Shown here: in pieces, positions 45,944 through 54,831 of the stretch
Numbering within the stretch: position 1 is the first letter of the stretch
How the letters are laid out: each line of letters begins with the position of its first letter
Made by a program: the position numbers and the translations under genes
The notes under the pieces: model-generated
What the model saw: the letters and a program-made list of their open reading frames with translations, nothing else
What the model was told of the DNA's origin: nothing
The model's database searches: none
Source of the DNA: Leptofilum sp965223285
GTDB taxonomy: Bacteria; Chloroflexota; Anaerolineae; Promineifilales; Promineifilaceae
DNA: 64,000 nt
NCBI RefSeq assembly: GCF_965223285.1
Contig: NZ_OZ244997.1
Location: 4,588,001 to 4,652,000, forward strand
Direction: 5' to 3'

Positions 45944-47059
45944 ATGCCCCAAGAGACTTTTCTCACCGCCGCCACAGCGCGATTATTGAGCATCCCGTTT
46001 CGCCTTGTTAGACGGCCGTTTACACAGCCCCAAAAAGCCCTCATTTTGCACCCGTGCTGCCTCAGCCAGGTTTTGCTGGCTACGCCGCTGCTCTCTGTGC
46101 TAACCACCGCTTTCCCAAATGCCCGGTTCGATTGGGCCGTAAGCGAATGGGCCAGACCCGCCATCGCCAAAAATCCGCACATCACGGAGTTGATACCAAC
46201 GGGAGCGTTGGGCGCGGCGCGGCTTTCTTTTACAGAGCTAAGAACGATAGCCGAGCAGTTAAGGCAAGGTCAATATGATACGTGCCTCATTCCGGGACGC
46301 TCGAGTTCGCTTGCTTGGCTAGCGTGGCAGGCGGGCATCCCCCAGCGAATTGGCGTGGCTTCCGGTGGGCGCGGTTTTGCCCACACGCTGGTGGCACCAG
46401 CCCGCACGGGCCAACAGCACGCTACCGATGTGTATCTGTCGCTGGCAGAGGCCTGTGGCGTAGATTTGCCCCCTGGCGAACGCCCGCCGATGGCGTTTTA
46501 TCCAGCTGATGATGATCGAACGGCCGTTACCCAACGTCTGATTGATGATTTGGATTGGCTGGGGGATGTGCCGCTGGTGGTGATTCATCCAGGCGGCGGG
46601 GCTGGTTCCCTGTACGAAGATTCACTCAAACGGTGGCCCACCGAGCGGTTTGTGCTGCTGATTAATCATCTGGCGCGCAAACATGGGGCGCGTATTTTGC
46701 TGTTGGGCAGCCAGCATGACGTAGCACTCGCCGCCGCCATTGCCGGTATGACCTCAATAAAATGCGCCAATTGGGCAGGGCGCGTGACACTCGGGGAGCT
46801 GGGGGCATTGGGCGAAATTGCCAATCTTTATGTGGGGAATGATACTGGCCCGACGCACATCGCCGCCGCGGCCGGTTGCCCCACGCTGGCTATTTTTGGG
46901 CCTAGCAGCCCAGCCTTGTCGGCACCCTATTCACCCAAAGCCGACCGGGTGGTCACATTATGGAACAGTGAAGCGAGACGGCCGTTTACCTGGGAAGATG
47001 GTGTGACCGTATCACAAGCTAGCAAAGCGGCCGATCAGCTCCTTCGCCAAAAAAACTAG
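45944..47059 (+). CDS. Glycosyltransferase family 9 (heptosyltransferase-like)
   Basis: 371 residues with two Rossmann-like halves. N-terminal 'ALILHPCCLSQVLLATPLLS' and 'LIPGRSSSLAWLAWQAGIPQ', C-terminal 'VVIHPGGGAGSLYEDSLKRW' and 'LYVGNDTGPTHIAAAAGCPT', followed by 'LAIFGPSSP', are the GT9 signatures. In Gram-negatives this family adds heptose to LPS; in a monoderm-like cell it may instead build a wall or membrane glycolipid. The end of the gene is 7 bases from the convergent beta-helix gene. Confidence 0.9.
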   Translation: MPQETFLTAATARLLSIPFRLVRRPFTQPQKALILHPCCLSQVLLATPLLSVLTTAFPNARFDWAVSEWARPAIAKNPHITELIPTGALGAARLSFTELRTIAEQLRQGQYDTCLIPGRSSSLAWLAWQAGIPQRIGVASGGRGFAHTLVAPARTGQQHATDVYLSLAEACGVDLPPGERPPMAFYPADDDRTAVTQRLIDDLDWLGDVPLVVIHPGGGAGSLYEDSLKRWPTERFVLLINHLARKHGARILLLGSQHDVALAAAIAGMTSIKCANWAGRVTLGELGALGEIANLYVGNDTGPTHIAAAAGCPTLAIFGPSSPALSAPYSPKADRVVTLWNSEARRPFTWEDGVTVSQASKAADQLLRQKN

Positions 47060-47066
47060 CACCTCT

Positions 47067-48539
47067 TTACTTTGATATTGCTGGCACATACAGGCGGAAA
47101 ATTGTTATTTCCACTGCGCCAATGTCACATCGGCTCGATTGCGGCCGTTCCAATCCGCGTTGATCTGTAGCGAGACAAGCATTGCCGCCGCTGCCCGGTG
47201 TAGCTGGGTTTCCCGCATCCACCGCCGGGCTGGTCAGTTTTGGCGCGTGAAACGCTGCCCCATCGGCTGGTGTATCAATTCCGTTTAGATCGGGATCTAG
47301 CCCTTGCAAATCCCCAGCGGCCGTAAGGAAGGTGCAGCTTTGGTCATTGGCCAAATTGTACCCGCTGGAATTGAAGTTCCCCCCGCCGCCACAGGCCGTA
47401 TTTCCAGAGACAGAAGAGATAATGCTGTTGCTCACGTTGACCGTGCCGCCATTGGCGAAAATGGACGTGCCGATGGTGAGGTGAATAGTGACATTGTTAA
47501 GCGTGGCCGTGCCGCTGTTGTTGTACAAGCCTGCTCCGTTGGCACCGTCGTTGCGGCTCAGGGTGCTGTTGGTGGCGGTCAGGGCACCTTCGTTGTAGAT
47601 GCCCGCCCCGGTTTCGCCATCATTTTGCACAACGGTACTGTTGAGCAAGGTTGCTTGGCCACTGTTGAATATCCCGCCACCTGCCTGTGCGGCCACATTG
47701 CCACTGCCCAAATTGCTGTTGGTCACTTGCAAGAGGCCTTCGTTGTAAACGGCCGCACCATTGGCTGCTTCGTTGTTAGAAAAATTGGACGCCGTGATGG
47801 TCAGGTCGCCACTTGCGTCGTTATAAATACCACCCCCTGACTGCGTGACGATGTTTCTTTGCATAGTCGATAGGTTGTTTAAGGTCAGGGTGCCGTTGTT
47901 ATAAATGCCGCCGCCGTCGGGGGCTTCATTATCGGTTAAGGTGAGATTATTGGCGGTGATCGTGCCATTGTTGTAAATGGCTCCACCAGAGTTTACGGCC
48001 GTATTTACCTGCATCGTCACATCGGTAAGGTTAACGCTGCTGCCGCTGCTGCCCACATACAGTGCCCCGCCATCGTTGGTGGCATCGTTGCTGCTCAACG
48101 ACACATCAGTCAAGGTCAGGTTACCGTTGATGAGCAGAATGCCTGCGCCGTTGCTGCTGCCGCCATTTTGGATGGAAAAGTCGTTAAACGTAACAGTTTT
48201 GCTGCCGTTGGTGATGGTAACGGCCGTTCCTGAATCGGCGGCATCAATCTCTGTATTGTTCCCTTGAAGCGTAATTGCTTTGTTGTTGATAGTTACTGCC
48301 CCATACGTTTCCCGATTTACCGGGAAGGTGAGAATGTCACTATCGGATGCGGCATCAATCGCTGTTTGTAGATTATTGAAGTTGCAGCCGCCAGATAGGC
48401 AAACCGTCCAGACGGTGCCGCCAGCTTGGGATGGTTGCACGCCGAATTGGGCTGCCAGCAAAGCGATGAGCAAAGCCATGCAGATGGCCAGCCAGCGCTT
48501 TTTTATTTTTAATCGAATAGAAAGATCTGATTGCAACAT
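47067..48539 (-). CDS. Secreted right-handed beta-helix protein (polymorphic outer-membrane-protein-like repeats)
   Basis: The ATG at 48539 has AGGAGG upstream and gives a signal peptide ('WLAICMALLIALLAAQFGVQ' then 'PSQA', about residues 15-38). The main body consists of many short repeats of the type G-G-x-I-Y-N-N-G with 'ALTATNSTLSRND'-like strands, a parallel beta-helix as in Chlamydia Pmp proteins and pectate-lyase-like folds. The end, 'SRCDIGAVEITIFRLYVPAI', has the DIGAVE motif frequent at the end of such repeats and a short hydrophobic tail. It is probably an adhesin or surface protein. The frame is open upstream to 48689, but that part is not used. Confidence 0.85.
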   Translation of the reverse strand: MLQSDLSIRLKIKKRWLAICMALLIALLAAQFGVQPSQAGGTVWTVCLSGGCNFNNLQTAIDAASDSDILTFPVNRETYGAVTINNKAITLQGNNTEIDAADSGTAVTITNGSKTVTFNDFSIQNGGSSNGAGILLINGNLTLTDVSLSSNDATNDGGALYVGSSGSSVNLTDVTMQVNTAVNSGGAIYNNGTITANNLTLTDNEAPDGGGIYNNGTLTLNNLSTMQRNIVTQSGGGIYNDASGDLTITASNFSNNEAANGAAVYNEGLLQVTNSNLGSGNVAAQAGGGIFNSGQATLLNSTVVQNDGETGAGIYNEGALTATNSTLSRNDGANGAGLYNNSGTATLNNVTIHLTIGTSIFANGGTVNVSNSIISSVSGNTACGGGGNFNSSGYNLANDQSCTFLTAAGDLQGLDPDLNGIDTPADGAAFHAPKLTSPAVDAGNPATPGSGGNACLATDQRGLERPQSSRCDIGAVEITIFRLYVPAISK

Positions 48540-48694
48540 AAAAAAACCTCCTTCCAAAAAGAGGAACAAGGACACGCACGATAAGATTTTGGCACTACCA
48601 AATAAAAAAGAATGCTTATTCCTTGGATGTTGGTGATGACGAAGACGGCCGTTTCTGCCAAAACAAGCCTTCTCACCCACGCGGTGCATCCTAG

Positions 48695-50171
48695 TTTGAC
48701 AATGTTAAATTAGGCTCGTGAGAGCCAATATCAGTAAAATTTGAAAATGGAAAAGAAAAAACTTCACGGTTAGCCCAGTGGGGGCTAAATGAAGCAGCTA
48801 TCGATAAATTGGGTGAGCGGCTTGACCAGTATCATGAACGTTATCGTTATTGGATGAAAACCAAGACACGCGATACCAGTGAATATGGCTATCATTACCT
48901 GAGTGGCTTGTTACGAATGGAGAGCAACCGGCATATCAGCGGGATTGCCCGTGTAGCGGGAATCCCCGAACAAAATCTGCAACAATTCATCGCCGATTCA
49001 CCTTGGGCCGGGAACGATTTGATCGCCGTCCTGCAACAAGATATCAGCAGTTTGCCCCACTACCAGCAAGGCAGTGTCCTCATTGCTGATGAAAGTGCAG
49101 AGGAGAAGGCCGGTGATGGCAGCGCCGGCAGCAGTCGGCAGCACAATGGTCGCCTGGGAAAAGTTGACATGAGTCAGGTGGGTGTGTTTTTGGCCTTGGC
49201 CAAAGATGGCTACCGCACCTGGATTGATGGCGAACTGTACTTGCCAGAAAAATGGTTCACCCCGGCCTATGCGCGGCGACGCAACAAGCTAGCCATCCCC
49301 GCTGACCGGGAATTTCAGACCAAGATCGAACTGGTACTGGTCATGGTCAAGCGGGTCCTGGCCAATGGCGTCGCCTTTGACGCCTTTGACTGCGACAGCT
49401 TGTATGGCCGCAGCCACTGGTTGCGGGCTGAATTAGACCAGCTGTCCATCCAATACTTTGCCGATATTCCCTGCAACTTGTCGCTTTATCTGGAGAAACC
49501 TCAGGTCATCCGGGAACCAAAGCGCAAGCATGTCCAAATTACTGTGTTAGGCAGTCAGACCACACCTGAACAACTGGCATCGGCGTTCTCATTCACCGCC
49601 ATCACCCTTCGTCCACATGAACGGGGCCATCTCACTGCCCAATTTGCCCGGCAACGGGTGTGGACCGTCAGTGAAGAGGGAAGTTGCCGCCAGGAATGGC
49701 TGCTGATCCGCCGCGCCAACGGTAAAGTTACTTATTCACTGAGCAATGCCCCGGCTGATATTCCTCTGGAGACAATGGCCCGGCACAAGTCGCATCGCTA
49801 CTTCATCGAACGGGCCCAGCAGGACGCCAAATCGGAGTTGGGGTGGGATGAATTTCAGGCCCAGAAGTACCCTGCCTGGGTTCACCATCTCGCCTTGACC
49901 ATCATGGCCAGTGCCTTCATCACCGAAACCTTGCTCGAGTGGACGGAGGCATATCCTCGTGACCCGGCTTTGTTGGCTGCCTACGAAACGGATACTTTGC
50001 CCAATTTATCGATTGTTAACGTTCGTACCTTGCTACGAGCCGCGTTGCCGTTGCCGCAGTTGTCGTCACGCCAGGCGGCTGAATTGGTTGTCAAACACTT
50101 GGATAATCGTACTCGCTCACGAAAGTCACGGCTTAGAAAGGCTCGTGGCCCGTGAATCTAACATTGTCAAA
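48695..50171. mobile_element. IS701-type insertion sequence, 1477 bp, with CTAG target duplication
   Basis: Left end TTTGACAATGTTAAATT from 48695 and right end, read as reverse complement from 50171, TTTGACAATGTTAGATT: 16 of 17 match. CTAG flanks both ends (48691-48694 and 50172-50175), the expected 4-bp duplication for this family. One transposase gene fills the element. Intact ends and duplication point to recent insertion, and it contains no ACGGCCGT motif. Confidence 0.93.
48809..50155 (+). CDS. IS701-family transposase
   Basis: 448 residues from a TTG at 48809. DDE-type catalytic Asp in 'GSVLIADESAEEKAGDGSAG', second Asp in 'VAFDAFDCDSLYGRSHWL', and a Glu region 'FIERAQQDAKSELGWDEFQA'; 'LSGLLRMESNRHISGIARVA' is typical of the N-terminus. 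The frame is open further upstream to a stop at 48719 and encodes a plausible extension ('SRLAQWGLNEAAIDK') with no ATG/GTG/TTG. An ATG at 48747 in another frame reaches it through an A6 run (48755-48760), so the true start may involve slippage. Confidence 0.9.
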   Translation: MGERLDQYHERYRYWMKTKTRDTSEYGYHYLSGLLRMESNRHISGIARVAGIPEQNLQQFIADSPWAGNDLIAVLQQDISSLPHYQQGSVLIADESAEEKAGDGSAGSSRQHNGRLGKVDMSQVGVFLALAKDGYRTWIDGELYLPEKWFTPAYARRRNKLAIPADREFQTKIELVLVMVKRVLANGVAFDAFDCDSLYGRSHWLRAELDQLSIQYFADIPCNLSLYLEKPQVIREPKRKHVQITVLGSQTTPEQLASAFSFTAITLRPHERGHLTAQFARQRVWTVSEEGSCRQEWLLIRRANGKVTYSLSNAPADIPLETMARHKSHRYFIERAQQDAKSELGWDEFQAQKYPAWVHHLALTIMASAFITETLLEWTEAYPRDPALLAAYETDTLPNLSIVNVRTLLRAALPLPQLSSRQAAELVVKHLDNRTRSRKSRLRKARGP

Positions 50172-50175
50172 CTAG

Positions 50176-50580
50176 TCAGCTTCACTTACGAGCGAAGTTA
50201 CGACCTTGTACATCCACCAAGCAATTTCATCCATCGAAGTTTTGCTATCCACTATTATCTAACGAACCTTTAGATGTGCACCCTTGCGTGAAATTCAATA
50301 ACAACGCTTTGCTGGACCTTAAAAGATTGAGCTTACGCATTCATCCTTAAATAGACAACAAAAGTCTTGGGTCTAATAATGTAAATTCCAGAGAGAACAA
50401 GACTTTTGTAGTCTTCACTGCGTAAGTCCTGAAGATTGAAAGATGTACCTATGGCATCGAAAAGTTGGCTCTGGTAAAATGATTGCCCTATCCTGATCGG
50501 CAACACCAAATAATTCAGCCCCAAAGCCATATTTCAGCTACAAAGGATTGGGAAACCACCAAGGGAAAAAGAGGCAAGGC
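50176..50580. other. Intergenic region between IS701 and oppD
   Basis: About 400 bases with no gene recognised. It contains the second copy of the ACAAAAGTCT hairpin at 50358-50409 and a CCCTTGCGTGAAATTC stretch near 50281 that is like the one at 11643. GAGG before the GTG at 50581 is the ribosome site of oppD. No promoter was assigned. Confidence 0.5.
50358..50409. repeat. Hairpin repeat with ACAAAAGTCT arms, copy B
   Basis: ACAAAAGTCT (50358-50367) pairs with AGACTTTTGT (50400-50409) across 32 bases containing AAATTCCAGAG. Same arm sequence, same loop length and same loop core as the copy at 9847-9898. Confidence 0.8.
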
Positions 50581-51582
50581 GTGCAAAATAACAAAGAAAC
50601 CATTTTGGAAGTCAAAGGGCTAAAAACGCAGTTTTTCACCGAGGCTGGCGTTGTTCGCGCTGTTGATGGCATTGATTTTCACGTCAAGCGGGGTGAAGTG
50701 CTGGGTGTTGTAGGGGAGTCTGGCTGTGGTAAAAGCGTTACCTCCCTCTCAATTATGCGGCTGGTCGGCCAGCCCGGAAAAATCGTGGAAGGCCAAATTG
50801 TCTTTGACAACGAAAATTTACTGAAATTGTCAGAATCCCAAATGATCAAAATCCGGGGTAATCGCATCTCGATGATTTTCCAACAGCCCCAAAGCTGCCT
50901 CAATCCCGTTTTTAGAATCGGTGATCAGCTATCAGAAGTTTTGTTTATTCATCAAGATTTAGGCAAAGAGGCCGGGCAAAAGCGCGCAATCCAGCTGCTT
51001 AACATCGTGGGCATTCCAGAGCCAGAATCGCGGGTGAATGCCTATCCGCATGAACTGTCTGGCGGTATGGCCCAGCGCGTGATGATTGCCATGGCCCTTG
51101 CCTGTGTGCCTGAACTGCTGATTGCCGATGAGCCAACGACCGCGTTGGATGTGACTATCCAGGCCCAAATTTTGGATCTCATGCGTAATCTGCGCTCAAA
51201 AATGGAAACGGCCATCATCCTCATTACGCACGATTTGGGGGTTGTAGCCGAGATGTGTGACCGGGTGGTGGTGATGTATGCCGGGCGTGTGGTGGAGGAA
51301 GCCCCGGTGGTAGAGCTGTTTGAATCGCCCAAGCATCCGTATACGGCCGCTCTTATTGGCTCCACGCCCGTGTTGGGTCAAGCCGAAAAGGAGCTGGTGA
51401 CCATTCCCGGCTCAGTGCCTAACCTGATCGATTTACCCCAAGGATGCAAATTTGCCCCTCGCTGCATGGCCCGGATTGAACATGAATTAACACAATGCAC
51501 CGAGCAAGAACCGGAGCTAACAACTGTTGCCCCGAATCGGCAGGTGCGCTGCTGGCTGTACGAAGAGGAATTGGAGCGTTAA
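50581..51582 (+). CDS. oppD: Oligopeptide/dipeptide ABC transporter ATPase, OppD/DppD type
   Basis: 333 residues from GTG at 50581 (GAGG 6 bases before). Walker A 'GVVGESGCGKSVTSLS', Q-loop 'RISMIFQQPQSCLNP', signature 'HELSGGMAQRVMIAMA', Walker B 'ELLIADEPTTALDVTIQAQI', H-loop 'ILITHDLGVVAEM'. The C-terminal oligo-HPY region with Cys ('GCKFAPRCMARI') is present. It pairs with the OppF-type ATPase 1 base downstream. No permease or binding-protein gene is adjacent in the window; an IS701 element ends about 400 bases upstream and may have separated them. Confidence 0.93.
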   Translation: MQNNKETILEVKGLKTQFFTEAGVVRAVDGIDFHVKRGEVLGVVGESGCGKSVTSLSIMRLVGQPGKIVEGQIVFDNENLLKLSESQMIKIRGNRISMIFQQPQSCLNPVFRIGDQLSEVLFIHQDLGKEAGQKRAIQLLNIVGIPEPESRVNAYPHELSGGMAQRVMIAMALACVPELLIADEPTTALDVTIQAQILDLMRNLRSKMETAIILITHDLGVVAEMCDRVVVMYAGRVVEEAPVVELFESPKHPYTAALIGSTPVLGQAEKELVTIPGSVPNLIDLPQGCKFAPRCMARIEHELTQCTEQEPELTTVAPNRQVRCWLYEEELER

Positions 51583-51583
51583 G

Positions 51584-52660
51584 ATGGCACAGGATAGCGA
51601 GCAGAACGGTAGTGCGCCAAAAAAGAAGCAGATTCTGGTAGAAGTAAAAAATGTTGTGAAGCATTTTCCGGTGCGCGGCGGGCTGTTACAACGTACCCAG
51701 GGTTGGGTGAAAGCGGTTGATGATGTTTCCTTTTTCATTTATGAAGGAGAATCGTTTGGACTCGTGGGCGAATCTGGCTGTGGCAAAACAACAATCGGCC
51801 GGACAATCCTACGGTTGGTTCCAGCAACGTCTGGCGACGTGATTTTTGATGGCAAAAACATCTTCGACATGACCGCCAACGAATTGAAGGCGTTGCGGCG
51901 GGACATCCAAATCATCTTCCAAGACCCATACTCCTCCTTGGACCCGCGTATGCCAATTGGTGAAAGCATTGCCGAAGGGCTGCGTATTCACACCGACAAA
52001 AGTGCTGCCGAACGGTATGATATTGTGGTAGAGATGCTGAACCGCGTGGGGATGCGGGCAGATCATGCACGGCGGTATCCACATGAATTTTCTGGCGGGC
52101 AGCGGCAGCGGATCGGCATCGCCCGCGCCCTGGCACTGCGGCCGAAATTTATCGTCTGTGATGAACCGGTTTCGGCCCTGGATGTTTCGATTCAGGCGCA
52201 GGTGCTCAATATTTTGCGCGAGCTGCAAAAAGATTTTGGCCTCACTTATTTGTTTATTGCCCACAATTTGAGCGTGGTAGAGCATTTTAGCGACCGCGTG
52301 GGGGTGATGTATCTGGGCAAGATGGTAGAAATGGCCTCGCGGGACGATCTGTATCGTGATCCGCTTCATCCGTACACTCAGGCTTTGATGTCTGCCATTC
52401 CCATCCCCGACCCCACGCTGACACGGCAGCGGGTTATTTTGGAGGGGGATGTGCCCAGCCCGCTCAATCCGCCAGCCGGTTGCCGCTTTCACACGCGCTG
52501 TCCGCTGGCTTTTGACAAATGCTCGCAAGAAGAGCCACCATTCAAAGATTATGGCGATGAGCATTATGCTGCCTGCTGGCTGTTGGAAACTGGCGAGAAG
52601 GGTGCCAGCAAGCTAACGCGCGAGAATCTGCCGGATGAGGCTCGCGTTGTTGAAGTGTGA
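51584..52660 (+). CDS. oppF: Oligopeptide/dipeptide ABC transporter ATPase, OppF/DppF type
   Basis: 358 residues from ATG at 51584, one base after the oppD stop, with GGAG 7 bases before it. Motifs: 'VKHFPVRGGLLQRTQGWVKA' (typical of OppF), Walker A 'LVGESGCGKTTIGRTI', signature 'HEFSGGQRQRIGIARALALR', Walker B 'KFIVCDEPVSALDVSIQAQV', H-loop 'YLFIAHNLSVVEHFS', and the C-terminal Cys-containing oligo-HPY region 'GCRFHTRCPLAFDKC'. Together with OppD it would form the ATPase dimer of a peptide importer. A terminator follows. Confidence 0.94.
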   Translation: MAQDSEQNGSAPKKKQILVEVKNVVKHFPVRGGLLQRTQGWVKAVDDVSFFIYEGESFGLVGESGCGKTTIGRTILRLVPATSGDVIFDGKNIFDMTANELKALRRDIQIIFQDPYSSLDPRMPIGESIAEGLRIHTDKSAAERYDIVVEMLNRVGMRADHARRYPHEFSGGQRQRIGIARALALRPKFIVCDEPVSALDVSIQAQVLNILRELQKDFGLTYLFIAHNLSVVEHFSDRVGVMYLGKMVEMASRDDLYRDPLHPYTQALMSAIPIPDPTLTRQRVILEGDVPSPLNPPAGCRFHTRCPLAFDKCSQEEPPFKDYGDEHYAACWLLETGEKGASKLTRENLPDEARVVEV

Positions 52661-52714
52661 TATGGCTTAACATCCTGGCGCAGATGACATATCTGGCATG
52701 ATAGTTTTAACAGT

Positions 52715-52739
52715 AGGTCTGCCCTGGCAGGCCTTTTTG
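52715..52739 (+). terminator. Rho-independent terminator after oppF
   Basis: AGGTCTGCC (52715-52723), loop CT, GGCAGGCCT (52726-52734) with one G-T pair, then a T-run. Confidence 0.85.
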
Positions 52740-52844
52740 TTTGGTTTAAGCGGGGCAACGGCCGTTCATGACGATAGTCTACTTGTCTTTACCTGTTGGC
52801 AGACTCTATAATGGGAAAAAGCGAACCTAATTTTGGATAACCTT

Positions 52845-54002
52845 ATGGCAGATGCAAAGCAAATTTTAGTTGTTGACGATCATTTTGAAATGCTAGAGTT
52901 CTTGCGCTCGATGCTGGAACTTTCTAATCAGGATTGTGAGGTGCTGGCTGTGCCTTCAGCCGAGGAAGGCTTGCTAGAGCTGCGTCGCTCTCATTTTGAT
53001 TTGCTCATTACTGACGTGCGCCTACCGGGCATGAGCGGCTTTGATTTGGTGCGGCGGCTAAAGGCTCTGGGGCGGGATATGCCGGTTATTATGATTACGG
53101 CGTATTCTTCTAGCCAAGGCAAAAAGGAGGCGACTGAACTTGGCGTGTACCGCTATTTCCAAAAGCCATTGGATACCGACAGCGTGCTAACGGTCGTTCA
53201 TACTGCGCTGCATGGTGAATCTGTTAAGCTGCCCACCACGGCACCTTTGGTCACAAAAACCGCAGCAACGGCCGTTTCTGATGATTTGCAGCGTCGCCTA
53301 GACTCCTTGCGGGTGGATACCGGGGCAGTTCATCTAACCTTGGCTTCGGCAATGGGAGAGATTTTGTTTTCGGCTGGAGACGGCCGTCAGTTCGACTTGC
53401 CCAAGTTGATGGGTATCGTCGCCGATAATTTGAGCAACAGCTTTTCTTTGGCAGATGAGCTGGGTGCCACAGAGCCGTTTACCCTGCAATACCACACTGG
53501 CAGCGCGTTTGAATTTTACTGCGCCAATGTGGGCCGCCATCACTTTTTGACTCTCTTTTTTGATATGGAAGCGCGGCGGGGGCGCATTGGTACGATTTGG
53601 GTGTTTACCCAACGCGCCATTAAGGATTTGCTGCAACTGCTGCCCTCGCTGGATGCGACGCCGCTGGCAGCAACACCCGTTACAGCGGAGCCAGACCCAG
53701 TTGTGGTTGAAGAGATGGATACGGCCGAAATGGTGGTTGAAACGGCCGTTGCCCCTCCAGAGCCAGTTATTGAACCGGAGCCAGAACCAGCCCCCCCAGC
53801 CGACTATTTAGACATTGCCCCAGATGAACTAATGGATTTGCTGTCTACCGCGGATGGCCCATCAGACGATACGGCCGATCTGGACGCTTTTTGGGATTTA
53901 TCCGGCAGTGAAGAAAGTGGCAGCGCACGCGGCATTTCCTTGGAAGAAGCGTTGCAGCGTGGCCTGATCGATTTTGGTGATGAGGGCAATGCGTCAGCGT
54001 AA
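52845..54002 (+). CDS. Response regulator receiver fused to a roadblock-like domain and acidic tail
   Basis: 385 residues from ATG at 52845 (TTG at 52833 is an alternative). Receiver domain at 1-120: Asp pair in 'ILVVDDHFEMLEF', phosphoacceptor Asp57 in 'DLLITDVRLPGMSG', and Lys in 'YFQKPLDTD'. Residues about 150-260 ('VDTGAVHLTLASAMGEILFS', 'GSAFEFYCANVGRHHFLTLF') have the length and pattern of a roadblock/LC7 domain. The last 120 residues are Pro/Glu/Asp-rich and probably disordered, ending in 'GISLEEALQRGLIDFGDEGN'. There is no DNA-binding output, so signalling by protein contact is likely. Confidence 0.82.
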   Translation: MADAKQILVVDDHFEMLEFLRSMLELSNQDCEVLAVPSAEEGLLELRRSHFDLLITDVRLPGMSGFDLVRRLKALGRDMPVIMITAYSSSQGKKEATELGVYRYFQKPLDTDSVLTVVHTALHGESVKLPTTAPLVTKTAATAVSDDLQRRLDSLRVDTGAVHLTLASAMGEILFSAGDGRQFDLPKLMGIVADNLSNSFSLADELGATEPFTLQYHTGSAFEFYCANVGRHHFLTLFFDMEARRGRIGTIWVFTQRAIKDLLQLLPSLDATPLAATPVTAEPDPVVVEEMDTAEMVVETAVAPPEPVIEPEPEPAPPADYLDIAPDELMDLLSTADGPSDDTADLDAFWDLSGSEESGSARGISLEEALQRGLIDFGDEGNASA

Positions 54003-54005
54003 CGT

Positions 54006-54731
54006 TCAATCGTGAATAGATTGCGAGAGAGCGACCGTAACCTTTGCCAGAGCGTCTACGCAAACCATTTCTGACCCCCCATAAAGTCCATCTGGATCAT
54101 AAATAATGGGCAACATGCCCGCCCGGCTGGCGCCCAACCCATCAGCAAAATAGTTATCTCCCACATACACACATTCATCTGCTGCTAAATCTGCAAAATA
54201 AGACCGCGCGTGATGAAAAATGGCCGTATTTGGCTTCCAGCAGCCAATTTCCCCAGCCGCCAGCGTCATATCAAACCAATCGGTAATCTCTAACTGCTCC
54301 AGCACGTCATCAAAGCGGTGGGTGCGATTAGACACCACGCCCAATGTTAGGCCCGCTTCCTTTAGCGTTGCAAACAGCTCCACAGCCCCCGCCGAAAGTG
54401 ACACCTCTGGTGCATATGCTGAGCCAAAATATTCCCGCACTAGCTTCGCATTCTTGTCCAGATTGTCCGTAGCATCCACAGTTTCCAGCAGTTGACGCGA
54501 ATAGTTGATCCAAAAGTTGTCTTCTCCCAACCGGTTCATCTCTTGGCTGAGCAACTTGTCCTGGCTCCAATAGCGGTGTGCCCAAATTTTTACGCGGCGA
54601 ACGGCCGTTGTCCCAATTTCAATTTTCTGCGAACGGGCGAACTGGATAAAGGCATCGGTTGGTGACGGCGTGGGGATGCGTAACGTTCCATCCAAATCAA
54701 AAAAGATTGCTTTGTACTGTTGTGTTGTCAT
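54006..54731 (-). CDS. HAD-superfamily hydrolase (phosphatase-like)
   Basis: 241 residues from ATG at 54731 (AGGAG five bases before). Motif I 'KAIFFDLDGTLRIP' with the nucleophile Asp, motif II 'LGVVSNRTHRFDD', motif III Lys in 'AAGEIGCWKPNTAIF', and motif IV 'CVYVGDNYFADGLGASRAGM'. The cap domain is helical (C1 type). Small-molecule phosphatase activity is likely; the substrate is unknown. It is convergent with the response regulator gene (3 bases apart) and divergent from the GT2 gene. Confidence 0.9.
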   Translation of the reverse strand: MTTQQYKAIFFDLDGTLRIPTPSPTDAFIQFARSQKIEIGTTAVRRVKIWAHRYWSQDKLLSQEMNRLGEDNFWINYSRQLLETVDATDNLDKNAKLVREYFGSAYAPEVSLSAGAVELFATLKEAGLTLGVVSNRTHRFDDVLEQLEITDWFDMTLAAGEIGCWKPNTAIFHHARSYFADLAADECVYVGDNYFADGLGASRAGMLPIIYDPDGLYGGSEMVCVDALAKVTVALSQSIHD

Positions 54732-54831
54732 GCGAACTCCTGACATGAAAGTTGGGAAACGTTTGGCTTTTGTAGTTGTTTGGCAGATAAGTAGCCGTTA
54801 CAATCGGCCAGTTTTTAGGATGGTTAACCAT

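Noticed and set aside
47300..48270. Repeated GGNATTTATAAC-like units in the beta-helix gene as a possible CRISPR or tandem DNA array
   Set aside because: The periodicity is that of the protein repeat (GGGIYNNG) with degenerate DNA; there are no constant repeats with unique spacers.
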